NCBI GenBank assembly: GCA_049890215.1
Contig: JBMHBX010000026.1
Location: forward strand, 1-63,722
DNA length: 63,722 bases
Direction: 5' to 3'
Source: UBA685 sp049890215
Lineage (GTDB): Bacteria; Pseudomonadota; Alphaproteobacteria; Puniceispirillales; Puniceispirillaceae
The notes below the pieces were generated by a model. It searched no databases. It was not told the DNA's origin and saw only the letters and a list, made by a program, of their open reading frames with translations. A program made the translations under genes and the position numbers. Shown piece by piece: positions 56,172 to 63,722 of the stretch; position 1 is the stretch's first letter; each line of letters opens with the position of its first letter.

Positions 56172-56999
56172 ATGACAGGGTCAAACGCAACATCATCAAA
56201 TGGTATCATGACAGGAAAACGTGGCCTTATTATGGGGGTCGCTAATGAGAGGTCAATTGCATGGGGCATTGCCGCCGCCGCCGCTGCCCAGGGCGCTGAA
56301 CTTGCTTTCACATATCAAGGGGATGCCCTTCGCAAACGTGTAGAGCCTCTTGCTGCTAGCGTGAATTCAGACATGGTAATGGAATGTGATGTCACAGATG
56401 ATGCGTCTATAGATTCTGTTTTTGCAGAGCTTGAGGCAAAATGGGGTAAAATTGATTTTGTCCTTCATGCCATTGCCTTTTCTGACAAAGAAGAGCTGAA
56501 AGGCAAATATGTGGATACAAGCCGCTCTAACTTCGATCGCACCATGGATATTTCAGTCTATTCCTTTACAGCGATTGCAGCGCGTGCCGCAAAATTGATG
56601 ACAGATGGCGGCTCATTGCTGACCTTGACCTATTATGGCGCAGAGCGTGTGATGCCGCATTATAATGTCATGGGCGTTGCCAAAGCAGCGCTTGAAGCCT
56701 CAGTGCGCTATTTGGCGGTTGATTTAGGTGGCCAGAATATCAGAGTCAATGGCCTGTCTGCCGGTCCTATGAAGACACTGGCTGCGTCTGGCATTGGTGA
56801 TTTCCGCTATATTTTGAAATGGAACGAATATAATTCACCTCTCAAGCGCAATGTGACTCTAGAAGATGTTGGCGGCGCAGGTGTGTATCTTATGTCAGAT
56901 CTGTCATCAGGTGTGTCAGGTGAGACTCACCATGTTGATTGTGGATATCATGTGGTTGGCATGAAAGCTGTTGACGCGCCTGATATTACAACCGTCTAG
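56172..56999 (+). CDS. fabI: Enoyl-ACP reductase [NADH]
   Basis: Last reductive step of each fatty-acid elongation cycle. 275 residues of the short-chain dehydrogenase fold. N-terminal cofactor motif GLIMGVANERSIAWGIA (18-34); FabI-type catalytic pair Y164-x6-K171 (YNVMGVAK), with Y154 in LTYYG; substrate loop SAGPMKTLAASGI. The GVANxxSIAWG form rather than a plain GxxxGxG marks FabI. ATG 56172 has AAAGGT upstream. aroC follows after 45 bases; the two may be co-transcribed. Confidence 0.96.
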   Translation: MTGSNATSSNGIMTGKRGLIMGVANERSIAWGIAAAAAAQGAELAFTYQGDALRKRVEPLAASVNSDMVMECDVTDDASIDSVFAELEAKWGKIDFVLHAIAFSDKEELKGKYVDTSRSNFDRTMDISVYSFTAIAARAAKLMTDGGSLLTLTYYGAERVMPHYNVMGVAKAALEASVRYLAVDLGGQNIRVNGLSAGPMKTLAASGIGDFRYILKWNEYNSPLKRNVTLEDVGGAGVYLMSDLSSGVSGETHHVDCGYHVVGMKAVDAPDITTV

Positions 57000-57044
57000 C
57001 GATTTTTTGCGCAACACAAGATTAAGTGAGTTTACAGCATCATT

Positions 57045-58145
57045 ATGTCTGATAATACGTTTGGCACTTTATTTTCGTTTACAAGCTTCGGGGAAAGCCA
57101 TGGCAAAGCCATTGGCTGTATCGTTGATAATGTGCCACCTAACCTGCCTTTGAGCGAAGCTGACATTCAGCCTTATCTGGACAGGCGCAAACCAGGCCAG
57201 TCACGTTTTGTAACACAAAGGCAGGAAGCTGATCAGGTTGAAATTCTGTCAGGCACTTTTGAGGGCAAAACGACAGGCACACCTGTCAGTCTTCTCATCA
57301 AAAACACAGATCAGCGTTCCAAAGATTATGGTGAAATCGCAAAACAATTTCGGCCAGGCCATGCTGATTACACCTATCAGGCTAAATATGGCATACGTGA
57401 TTATCGTGGCGGTGGGCGTTCATCTGCCAGAGAAACCGCGGTTCGTGTAGCAGCAGGCGCGATTGCCGATATTGCACTGAAATCAATTTTGGGGCCTGAC
57501 TATGCTGTCTATGGGTCTGTTGTGCAAATTGGCCCTCATAAAATTGACAAAAACGCCTTTGACCGACAGCAAATAGATAATAACCCCTTTTTCTGTGGTG
57601 ATGCAAAAGCTGCCAAAGAATGGGAATCTTATCTTGATGGCGTTCGAAAGAACGGATCCTCAGCAGGCGCCATTTTAGAGATCGTTGCACAAGGTATTCC
57701 TGCCGGTCTTGGTCAGCCGCTTTATGGCAAATTAGATGCTGAAATCGCCTCTGCCATGATGTCTATCAATGCTGTGAAAGGCGTTGAAATTGGCTCTGGT
57801 TTTGATTTGGCTGAATTAGATGGCACAATTGCCGGTGATGAAATGCGCGCAGGCGACCGAGGGCCTGATTTTCTGTCAAACCATGCAGGTGGGATATTAG
57901 GCGGGATTTCGTCAGGCCAACCCATCACAGCGCGTATCGCCATCAAACCAACATCTTCTATTTTAACACCGCGCCAATCTGTTGATAAAGACGGGCAGAA
58001 TGTGGATGTTATCACCAAAGGAAGGCACGACCCTTGTGTTGGGATAAGAGGCGTTCCTGTTGCTGAAGCGATGATGCAAATTGTGCTTCTCGATCAACTT
58101 ATGCGCCATCATGCCCAAACAGGGCTTGGCACCTTTAACGCTTAA
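57045..58145 (+). CDS. aroC: Chorismate synthase
   Basis: Converts 5-enolpyruvylshikimate-3-phosphate to chorismate with reduced FMN. 366 residues, normal length. Signature GESHGKAIGCIVDNVP near residues 13-28, then RRKPGQSRFVTQRQEAD, HADYTYQAKYGIRDYRGGGRSSARET (in part, about 106-130) and a late VGIRGVPVAEAM. Companion shikimate gene aroQ is at 22.6 kb. Its last 11 bases overlap the convergent tlyA. Confidence 0.97.
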   Translation: MSDNTFGTLFSFTSFGESHGKAIGCIVDNVPPNLPLSEADIQPYLDRRKPGQSRFVTQRQEADQVEILSGTFEGKTTGTPVSLLIKNTDQRSKDYGEIAKQFRPGHADYTYQAKYGIRDYRGGGRSSARETAVRVAAGAIADIALKSILGPDYAVYGSVVQIGPHKIDKNAFDRQQIDNNPFFCGDAKAAKEWESYLDGVRKNGSSAGAILEIVAQGIPAGLGQPLYGKLDAEIASAMMSINAVKGVEIGSGFDLAELDGTIAGDEMRAGDRGPDFLSNHAGGILGGISSGQPITARIAIKPTSSILTPRQSVDKDGQNVDVITKGRHDPCVGIRGVPVAEAMMQIVLLDQLMRHHAQTGLGTFNA

Positions 58146-58863
58146 CCGCTGCCATCAGATATTCCTGATTGCCATCCGGCCCTTTGACAGGGCTTGCAGT
58201 TGTGCCAAGCACCTGCCAGTTTTTTGATTCCATAAAGTCCTGTATTTTGGTAACAGCCCCCGCGCGCAAAGCATCATCTTTGACGATACCACCTTTATCA
58301 AGGCCCTGGCGTCCTACCTCGAATTGTGGTTTTATCAGGGCTATCATATGCGCACCCGGCAAAGCCATATCCATCGCCGCCGGCAAAGCCAGAACAAGCG
58401 AAATAAATGAGACGTCACATACAATGATATCAACAGGCAAGGTGATGTGATGTTGTGATAGATCTCTTGCGTTACATTTTTCATGCATGGTAACACGACT
58501 ATCATCTGCTAAGTGAGGCGCCATTTGGCCATGACCAACATCAATTGCAAAGACATGTTGAGCGCCTTTTCGCAGCAAAACTTGTGTAAAGCCGCCTGTG
58601 CTAGCGCCTAAATCCACAGCGATTTTGCCCTCAAGCGAAATGTGAGGAAATGCTTCAAGGCCGCCAAGTAATTTTAGCGCCCCTCTGCTGACCCAATCGG
58701 TTAAGGGGCTATCAATGGTAATAGCGGCATTTGATTGAATGGTTTGACTTGGCTTTTTGACCAGTTGACCATTGGCGGTCACCGATCCTGTCTCAATCAA
58801 TTCTTTGGCTTTTTGACGACTAGAGGCCAGCCCTTTATCAACCAAAAACATATCGGCACGCAT
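58135..58863 (-). CDS. tlyA: TlyA-family rRNA 2'-O-methyltransferase
   Basis: S4-domain plus FtsJ-like methyltransferase; TlyA in mycobacteria methylates cytidine 2'-OH in 16S and 23S rRNA. 242 residues from ATG 58863. S4 domain at about 1-60 (FLVDKGLASSRQKAKELI), SAM motif DLGASTGGF near 85, CDVSFISL and IKPQFEVGR further on. No strong ribosome site marks the start; ATG 58851 is an alternative. Downstream of dxs on the same strand, a common alphaproteobacterial arrangement, but a terminator lies between. Confidence 0.92.
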   Translation of the reverse strand: MRADMFLVDKGLASSRQKAKELIETGSVTANGQLVKKPSQTIQSNAAITIDSPLTDWVSRGALKLLGGLEAFPHISLEGKIAVDLGASTGGFTQVLLRKGAQHVFAIDVGHGQMAPHLADDSRVTMHEKCNARDLSQHHITLPVDIIVCDVSFISLVLALPAAMDMALPGAHMIALIKPQFEVGRQGLDKGGIVKDDALRAGAVTKIQDFMESKNWQVLGTTASPVKGPDGNQEYLMAAVKR

Positions 58864-58975
58864 CACAAAACCAACATAACACACAAACATCAAATAACAG
58901 GTCAAACCACCAGACCCGGCATTATCTCAGCATAGTTCATATCAAAAGGCTATGGGCTTTATGAATTGTGCGCCC

Positions 58976-58998
58976 AAAAAGGCAACAGGCGCTGTTGC
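58976..58998 (-). terminator. Intrinsic terminator at the end of dxs
   Basis: In the minus sense: GCAACAG-CGC-CTGTTGC (58998 to 58982), one base, then TTTTT (58980-58976). The stem begins inside the last base of the dxs stop codon. It would separate the HTH-xseB-ispA-dxs transcript from tlyA. Confidence 0.7.
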
Positions 58999-60923
58999 TA
59001 GCCTTCAATTTGAGAGGACTTGGGCTGCAGGTTTGTTCCCAGCATTTGCCTTGCTTTGCTGATTAACGCCTCAGCATCAATACCTGCCTTGGCAAGCTGC
59101 CCCGGCCGGCTGTCATGGTCAATATAGTCATCTTTGATAGAGGCCACGCGGATATTACAATTGGCTGACAATAATCCTTCATTTGCCATGAATTGCAATA
59201 TATGAGCAGAAAAGCCGCCCGGGCTTCCTTCTTCGACTATCAGCAATGCTTTATGCTGCGCTACTAAATCACGGATAAGTCTGACATCAAAAGGTTTAGC
59301 AAAGCGCGCATCTGCAAGTGTCACTGACAGGCCGTCTTGCGCCAAAATCGCCGCCGCCTTCTCAGCTTCTTCTAAGATTGTGCCAAGGCTTAAGATGGCA
59401 AGATCGCTTCCTTTTTGCAAAATACGCCCCTGCCCAATTGCCATAGGCACAGGCTTATCTGGCATTGTAACGCCGCGCCCCTCACCTCTTGGGAAACGCA
59501 ACGCACAAGGCCCGTCATCATAAATGGCTGCCACCTCCATCATATGGACAAGCTCTGCTTCATCAGACGGGCACATGATCATCATATTTGGCAAACATGA
59601 CAAATATGCCAAATCAAACACACCACCATGAGTTGCCCCGTCAGCGCCAACGAGGCCGGCCCTGTCTATGATAAAACGAACTGGCAGATTTTGAATGGCA
59701 ACATCATGAACAAGCTGATCATAGCCACGCTGCAAGAAAGTGGAATAAATCGCAACAAAAGGCTTCATGCCCTCACTGGCAAGACCAGCAGCGAACGTCA
59801 CAGCATGCTGTTCAGCAATCCCGACATCAAAGCTTTTACGAGGATGCGCTTTTTTGAATTTATCAATGCCAGTGCCTGATGGCATGGCCGCTGTTATGGC
59901 GACAACAGACTCATCATTATCTGCTTTTTTAATCAGCTCTTGTGCAAACACAGACGTATAATTTGGAATATTGCTTGCCGGTTTGATTTGCTCACCTGTC
60001 ACAACATCGAATTTTGGCACGGCATGGTATTTTTCATGGCTTGGCCCGGCAAAAGGATGGCCTTTGCCTTTTTCTGTAATCACATGCACAAGCACGGGGC
60101 CAGACACATCACCATCACGCAAATTTTTCAAAATAGGCAAAAGCTGCGACATATCATGGCCGTCAACTGGCCCTATATGGAAAAACCCTAATTGAGAAAA
60201 TAAGGTCTGTGCACCAACAAATTCTTTGGCCAGAGAATGCGCGCGTCTGGCGGTCTGTTCTATTTCTGCAGGAAAGCGGCTTGCGACATCTTTCATGATC
60301 CCGCGCAAAGACTGATATGGTTTAGAAGTTATCAAATTAGATAGATAAGATGATAACGCACCAACAGGCTGGGCAATCGACATATCATTATCATTTAATA
60401 TCACAATCAGATTTGAATTATCAGCCCCGGCATTATTCATTGCCTCATAAGCCATACCGGCGCTCATAGCGCCATCACCAATCACTGAGATCACATGCTT
60501 GTTTTCGCGCTTCAAATCACGCGCCACAGCCATCCCATAACCCGCTGATATAGAGGTTGATGAATGGCCTGCGCCAAAGGGATCAAAATCTGATTCTGTT
60601 CTCTTTGTAAAGCCGGACAGACCGTCTGTCTGGCGCAATGTATGGATACGATCACGCCTGCCTGTCAAAATCTTGTGAGGATAAGCCTGATGACCTACAT
60701 CCCAAATTAATCTGTCATCTGGGGTGTTAAAGACATAATGAAGGGCAACCGTCAATTCCACCACACCAAGACCGGCGCCAAGATGCCCCCCTGTCTGAGA
60801 GACGGCGGCAATCATCTCTTCACGTACCTCTTGCGCCAAAGCGGCTAATTGGCGTTCAGGCAAAGCGCGCAAATCAGACATAGACTGAATATGATCTAAA
60901 AGAGGTGTGTTCTGTTTAGCCAA
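58998..60923 (-). CDS. dxs: 1-Deoxy-D-xylulose-5-phosphate synthase
   Basis: TPP enzyme that condenses pyruvate and glyceraldehyde-3-phosphate, the first step of the MEP isoprenoid pathway. 641 residues. DVGHQAYPHKILTGRR (about 76-91), TPP motif GDGAMSAGMAYEAMNNAG (about 149-166), transketolase Pyr domain with DVGIAEQHAVTFAAG, and the C-terminal domain. The conserved TPLLDHIQ begins at residue 6, so translation must start at the TTG at 60923, not at ATG 60881. 47 bases after ispA, giving the pathway order xseB-ispA-dxs. Confidence 0.97.
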   Translation of the reverse strand: MAKQNTPLLDHIQSMSDLRALPERQLAALAQEVREEMIAAVSQTGGHLGAGLGVVELTVALHYVFNTPDDRLIWDVGHQAYPHKILTGRRDRIHTLRQTDGLSGFTKRTESDFDPFGAGHSSTSISAGYGMAVARDLKRENKHVISVIGDGAMSAGMAYEAMNNAGADNSNLIVILNDNDMSIAQPVGALSSYLSNLITSKPYQSLRGIMKDVASRFPAEIEQTARRAHSLAKEFVGAQTLFSQLGFFHIGPVDGHDMSQLLPILKNLRDGDVSGPVLVHVITEKGKGHPFAGPSHEKYHAVPKFDVVTGEQIKPASNIPNYTSVFAQELIKKADNDESVVAITAAMPSGTGIDKFKKAHPRKSFDVGIAEQHAVTFAAGLASEGMKPFVAIYSTFLQRGYDQLVHDVAIQNLPVRFIIDRAGLVGADGATHGGVFDLAYLSCLPNMMIMCPSDEAELVHMMEVAAIYDDGPCALRFPRGEGRGVTMPDKPVPMAIGQGRILQKGSDLAILSLGTILEEAEKAAAILAQDGLSVTLADARFAKPFDVRLIRDLVAQHKALLIVEEGSPGGFSAHILQFMANEGLLSANCNIRVASIKDDYIDHDSRPGQLAKAGIDAEALISKARQMLGTNLQPKSSQIEG

Positions 60924-60970
60924 GATAAAAAAGGTCCCAAATACTATCTCTGTTAATCTATACGTATCCT

Positions 60971-61897
60971 TTAATAGGAACGGTTTATCACAAAATGCGC
61001 AATATTTTGCAGAGGTTTTGCCGCCTCGCCATAAGGGCCAAGCATATCACAACTGGTATTGACCAAATCGCGTGCCATTTTCTGCGCGCCTTCAAGCCCA
61101 TAAAAATCAACAAAGCTCGCTTTGCCCTGCTCTTTATCACGCCCAACAGGTTTCCCCATTGCCACATCATCAGCCGTCACATCGAGCACATCATCAGCGA
61201 TCTGAAAGGCAAGACCAAGTGGCTTTGCAAATGCGCGTAAATCTTCGATAAGTGTCTCTTGTGCTCCTGCCGCTATGGCGCCCATAACAGGCGCTGCCAC
61301 AATCAGCGCACCTGTTTTCATGTCCTGCATCTGCTCGGTGTCTTTGACATCAAAAGCCTGACCTTTTTCTGCCAGTGCATCAGCTTGCAAATCAAGCATC
61401 TGCCCCCCTGCCATACCTGAGGCAGATGACCCGTTGGCAAGCTCTCTGACAAGCTTGATTGCCTTATCAGCGCTGATCAAAGACTGATCCTGGCTAAGCA
61501 GGCAAAAAGCCTCTGTTTGCAAAGCGTCACCTGCCAGAATCGCTGTTGCTTCATCAAAAGCGATATGGACGGACGGCGCCCCGCGGCGAATCTCAGCATC
61601 ATCCATCGCAGGCAAATCATCATGAATAAGAGAATAAGCATGAACCATCTCAAGTGCCGCTGCTGCCATCATCGCCTGATGAAAGGCCGCCTTGTCGCCC
61701 GGCGCTGACATCCTTGCTGCTGACAGGCACAATGAGGCCCTGATACGTTTGCCCCCATTTAATGAGGCATAGCGCATGGCGGACACTAATTGGGTGGCCG
61801 GGCTTGTCATCTCATCAAAATAGGCAGCCAAAAAATCAGTGATTAGCGCGCCATCATGAGCAATTTGCGTTGCCAAAGGTGCGTCAGAATTTGACAT
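60971..61897 (-). CDS. ispA: Geranyl/farnesyl diphosphate synthase
   Basis: Chain-elongating prenyltransferase that builds GPP/FPP from IPP and DMAPP. 308 residues. First aspartate-rich motif DDLPAMDD at 93-100 (with the two-residue insert of bacterial type FPP synthases), GGKRIR at 48-53, second motif QIADDVLD near 235. It sits between xseB (73 bases upstream) and dxs, so IPP supply and use are coordinated. Confidence 0.96.
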   Translation of the reverse strand: MSNSDAPLATQIAHDGALITDFLAAYFDEMTSPATQLVSAMRYASLNGGKRIRASLCLSAARMSAPGDKAAFHQAMMAAAALEMVHAYSLIHDDLPAMDDAEIRRGAPSVHIAFDEATAILAGDALQTEAFCLLSQDQSLISADKAIKLVRELANGSSASGMAGGQMLDLQADALAEKGQAFDVKDTEQMQDMKTGALIVAAPVMGAIAAGAQETLIEDLRAFAKPLGLAFQIADDVLDVTADDVAMGKPVGRDKEQGKASFVDFYGLEGAQKMARDLVNTSCDMLGPYGEAAKPLQNIAHFVINRSY

Positions 61898-61970
61898 TTA
61901 TTTCATGACCTTTATGGAATGATAACTTCATAGGTAAAAAGACATTTATGCCTGTTTCTAAAAAGCTGTC

Positions 61971-62231
61971 TTATGAATTTGTTGGATCAAAATGGGACGC
62001 TGTTTGAGGTGCACCATCTGCGGCAGGCACATCAATTTTTTCAACCTTCAGACGTGCTTCTTCCAGTCTTTTTTGACAATGTTGCTTTAGCACTGTGCCT
62101 TTTTCATAGGCAGCAATGGCCTCATCAAGAGAGATATCTCCACGCTCTAACGTGCTTACAATCTCTTCTAGCTGACGCAAAGCCTCTTCAAAACTCAGTT
62201 CACCGGCGGATGTTTGTGTCTGTGTTGTCAT
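61971..62231 (-). CDS. xseB: Exodeoxyribonuclease VII small subunit
   Basis: 86-residue helical subunit; several copies bind XseA to form exonuclease VII, which degrades single-stranded DNA. Core motif FEEALRQLEEIVSTLERGD followed by LDEAIAAYEKG. xseA is not in the window. It begins 9 bases after the HTH regulator gene and precedes ispA, the usual bacterial position. Confidence 0.95.
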   Translation of the reverse strand: MTTQTQTSAGELSFEEALRQLEEIVSTLERGDISLDEAIAAYEKGTVLKQHCQKRLEEARLKVEKIDVPAADGAPQTASHFDPTNS

Positions 62232-62240
62232 ATTAAGACC

Positions 62241-62702
62241 CTATTCTCCATTAATGGTCGCAGCGATTGATTTAATCATATCCCCAAGACGGCGCCTTAC
62301 CTGTGGCTTTTCAATCGAATAATAAGCGCGCACCAACTCAAGCGTCTCCCGGCGTGCCATCGGATCCTTGACCTCTATCTGTTCAATATCGCTAACGGTG
62401 GCCTGAGACATTTTGCGCGGACTCGCTTTTTCCGTGGTATCTGACATATCTTCAAAGAAATAGCTTATCGGCACATCAATAATCTGAGAGATATCCCACA
62501 GCCTTGACGCGCTCACACGGTTGGTACCTCTTTCATATTTTTGCACCTGCTGAAAGGTAATATTCAATGCTGTTCCAAGCTGTTCTTGCGACATGCCAAG
62601 CAGAGTACGTCTTAATCTGATGCGCCGCCCCACATGCACATCAACCGCGTTATTATTTGTCACACGGAAGTTTTTATCCGCTTTCGTCTTTTTTTCTACC
62701 AT
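62241..62702 (-). CDS. XRE-family helix-turn-helix regulator
   Basis: 153-residue DNA-binding protein. The XRE HTH covers about 24-80 (VGRRIRLRRTLLGMSQEQLG, FQQVQKYERG), the type very common in alphaproteobacteria. A short linker leads to a C-terminal helical region (about 110-150, RRETLELVRAYYSIEKPQVRRRLGD in part). ATG 62702 is preferred; GTG 62711 is possible. It is the first gene before xseB-ispA-dxs (9-base gap). Its targets are unknown. Confidence 0.9.
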   Translation of the reverse strand: MVEKKTKADKNFRVTNNNAVDVHVGRRIRLRRTLLGMSQEQLGTALNITFQQVQKYERGTNRVSASRLWDISQIIDVPISYFFEDMSDTTEKASPRKMSQATVSDIEQIEVKDPMARRETLELVRAYYSIEKPQVRRRLGDMIKSIAATINGE

Positions 62703-62812
62703 CACATCCACTCATCTTTGAAAACAACTATCCCACCTTAGGTTGAATACATTATCACGCCACAATTGACAAGAATCATAACGGATAACCAGTCCGGTAA
62801 GATGGGCACTTC

Positions 62813-63722
62813 TTATGGTAGTCTTTGTGTGATCTTGTCCAGACCCTTCATTAAGGCAGACAACATACCTTGCTCAAACGCAGAATGTCCGGCTGTATCA
62901 ATAAGGTGAATTGTCGCCTTACTGCCCCATTTATCACATAGTTTTCTTGCTGTGAAAGGCGGGCATATGACATCGTGGCGGCCATTCACGATAACAGCCG
63001 GCAAATGAGAAATCTTGCCTAAATTATCCAAAATATAACCATCAGGCAAAAAACAGCCATTTACAAAATAATGTGATTCTATCAAGGATATAGCAAGCGC
63101 ACCATCACCTGCGCCTCTCTTTTGCGCTGCAAGGGTGGCACAGGAATTCTCATAGGACGCCCATTTTTTGGCGGCTGAGATTGCCTCAACGCTTGAAAGA
63201 CTTGTCAGTCTTTTATAATAAGCCTTCAAAATATCGCCACGCTCGGGCTCAGGCAAATGGTTAAGAAACTCTTTTTGCGCTTCTGGAAAAAACCGGCCCA
63301 TCTCATATAAAAACCAGTCAATTTCTGCCTTTGTGCCAAGGAAAATACCGCGCAAAACAAATCCGGCGCAATTTTCAGGATAGCGAAGACCATAACATAA
63401 AGCCAGAGTGCTGCCCCAACTGCCACCAAACAAAACAAGCTTATCAAGGCCTAAATGACACCGAAGCGCTTCGATATCTTCGACAAGCGCGTCTGTGTTA
63501 TTTCCCTTTATACTGGCATAGGGGCGTGACCTGCCGCAGCCACGCTGATCAAATAAAATAGCACGATATGTCTTAGGATCAAAAAGCCGCCGGTGAGCCG
63601 GCGAGCACCCTGCACCCGGCCCGCGATGCAAAAAGACAACCGCTATGCCATCTTTGGCACCGCATTGTTCATAATAAATTTCATGCACGTCACGCACTAA
63701 ATAGCCTGTATCCCAAGGTTGG
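62813..63722 (-). CDS. pip: Prolyl iminopeptidase (5' end beyond window)
   Basis: Removes N-terminal proline from peptides; alpha/beta-hydrolase fold, family S33. The frame stays open to the right edge and reads QPWDTGYL there, matching the family start, so roughly 5-12 codons are missing. Nucleophile in GGSWGSTLALCYG, acid in VNGRHDVICPP and histidine in DTAGHSAFEQG are all present. The oxyanion-hole motif HGGPG reads HRGPG (63618-63632), which is unusual. 101 bases upstream of the HTH gene on the same strand. Confidence 0.93.
   Translation of the reverse strand, partial: QPWDTGYLVRDVHEIYYEQCGAKDGIAVVFLHRGPGAGCSPAHRRLFDPKTYRAILFDQRGCGRSRPYASIKGNNTDALVEDIEALRCHLGLDKLVLFGGSWGSTLALCYGLRYPENCAGFVLRGIFLGTKAEIDWFLYEMGRFFPEAQKEFLNHLPEPERGDILKAYYKRLTSLSSVEAISAAKKWASYENSCATLAAQKRGAGDGALAISLIESHYFVNGCFLPDGYILDNLGKISHLPAVIVNGRHDVICPPFTARKLCDKWGSKATIHLIDTAGHSAFEQGMLSALMKGLDKITQRLP

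Noticed and set aside
1..63722. tRNA, rRNA, insertion sequence, prophage or CRISPR array
   Set aside because: No cloverleaf-like intergenic stretch, transposase, integrase, terminal repeat or spaced repeat array was found; gaps are too short and gene content is core metabolism.

Overview
The window looks like a chromosomal segment of a free-living, aerobic alphaproteobacterium, probably marine. The evidence is gene order and family type. It carries an NDUFA12-type complex I subunit next to DUF2155 and MlaD, the order aroQ-accB-accC-aat, divergent rne | amidase-mrcA-prfB, and HTH-xseB-ispA-dxs-tlyA. It also has an imuA-imuB-dnaE2 cassette with GTTC-N7-GTTC LexA boxes, and an RNase E ending in a GWW tail. 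Moderate GC, very short intergenic gaps, overlapping convergent genes and methylated-glycine catabolism would suit a SAR116/Puniceispirillales-like lineage; that placement is an inference. Base composition and codon use look even throughout. I see no insertion sequence, prophage, CRISPR, tRNA or rRNA. Both edges cut a gene: mnmA at the left (3' end missing) and a prolyl iminopeptidase at the right (5' end missing).

Layout. 1-3.4 kb: a minus-strand sulfur cassette cysE > cysteine desulfurase > 2Fe-2S ferredoxin > mnmA. 3.6-5.5 kb: an alpha/beta-hydrolase-like protein and tyrS. 5.5-9.3 kb: a giant AsmA/YhdP-like envelope protein. 9.5-10.8 kb: peroxiredoxin and a DUF455 ferritin-like protein. 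10.8-15.8 kb: amidase > mrcA > prfB. 16.4-18.9 kb: rne with a long structured leader. 18.9-26.9 kb: aminotransferase, M48 protease, DsbA-like protein, aroQ, accBC, aat, then DUF2155, mlaD and NDUFA12 on the other strand. 27.3-30.9 kb: B12-dependent ribonucleotide reductase nrdJ behind a pair of NrdR-like boxes. 31-37 kb: RidA, a GNAT-like protein, clpS-clpA, a D,D-carboxypeptidase with a SPOR domain, and a GFA-family protein. 37.3-43.2 kb: the SOS mutasome. 43.3-54.5 kb: a methylated-glycine block (M20 amidohydrolase, small membrane protein, soxBDAG, MttB-family methyltransferase, dimethylglycine dehydrogenase). 54.6-63.7 kb: pdxH, a glycine-zipper protein, fabI, aroC, tlyA, dxs, ispA, xseB, an HTH regulator and pip.

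How the parts fit. The sulfur cassette can make O-acetylserine for cysteine, take sulfur from cysteine and pass it to tRNA U34. The soxBDAG and MttB/DMGDH operons converge on one terminator; together they can strip methyl groups from glycine betaine-type compounds down to glycine, with one-carbon units captured on tetrahydrofolate. aat, clpS and clpA, within about 10 kb, form a complete bacterial N-end-rule pathway apart from ClpP. The SOS promoter sits between two LexA boxes, and nrdJ sits behind two NrdR-like boxes 31 bp apart. These are the clearest regulatory signals here.

The most unusual items are: an alpha/beta hydrolase with a changed acid and histidine position in its triad; a prolyl iminopeptidase with HRGPG in place of HGGPG; a non-pyrrolysine MttB homologue operonic with dimethylglycine dehydrogenase but with no corrinoid protein nearby; and the cysE-desulfurase-ferredoxin-mnmA linkage.
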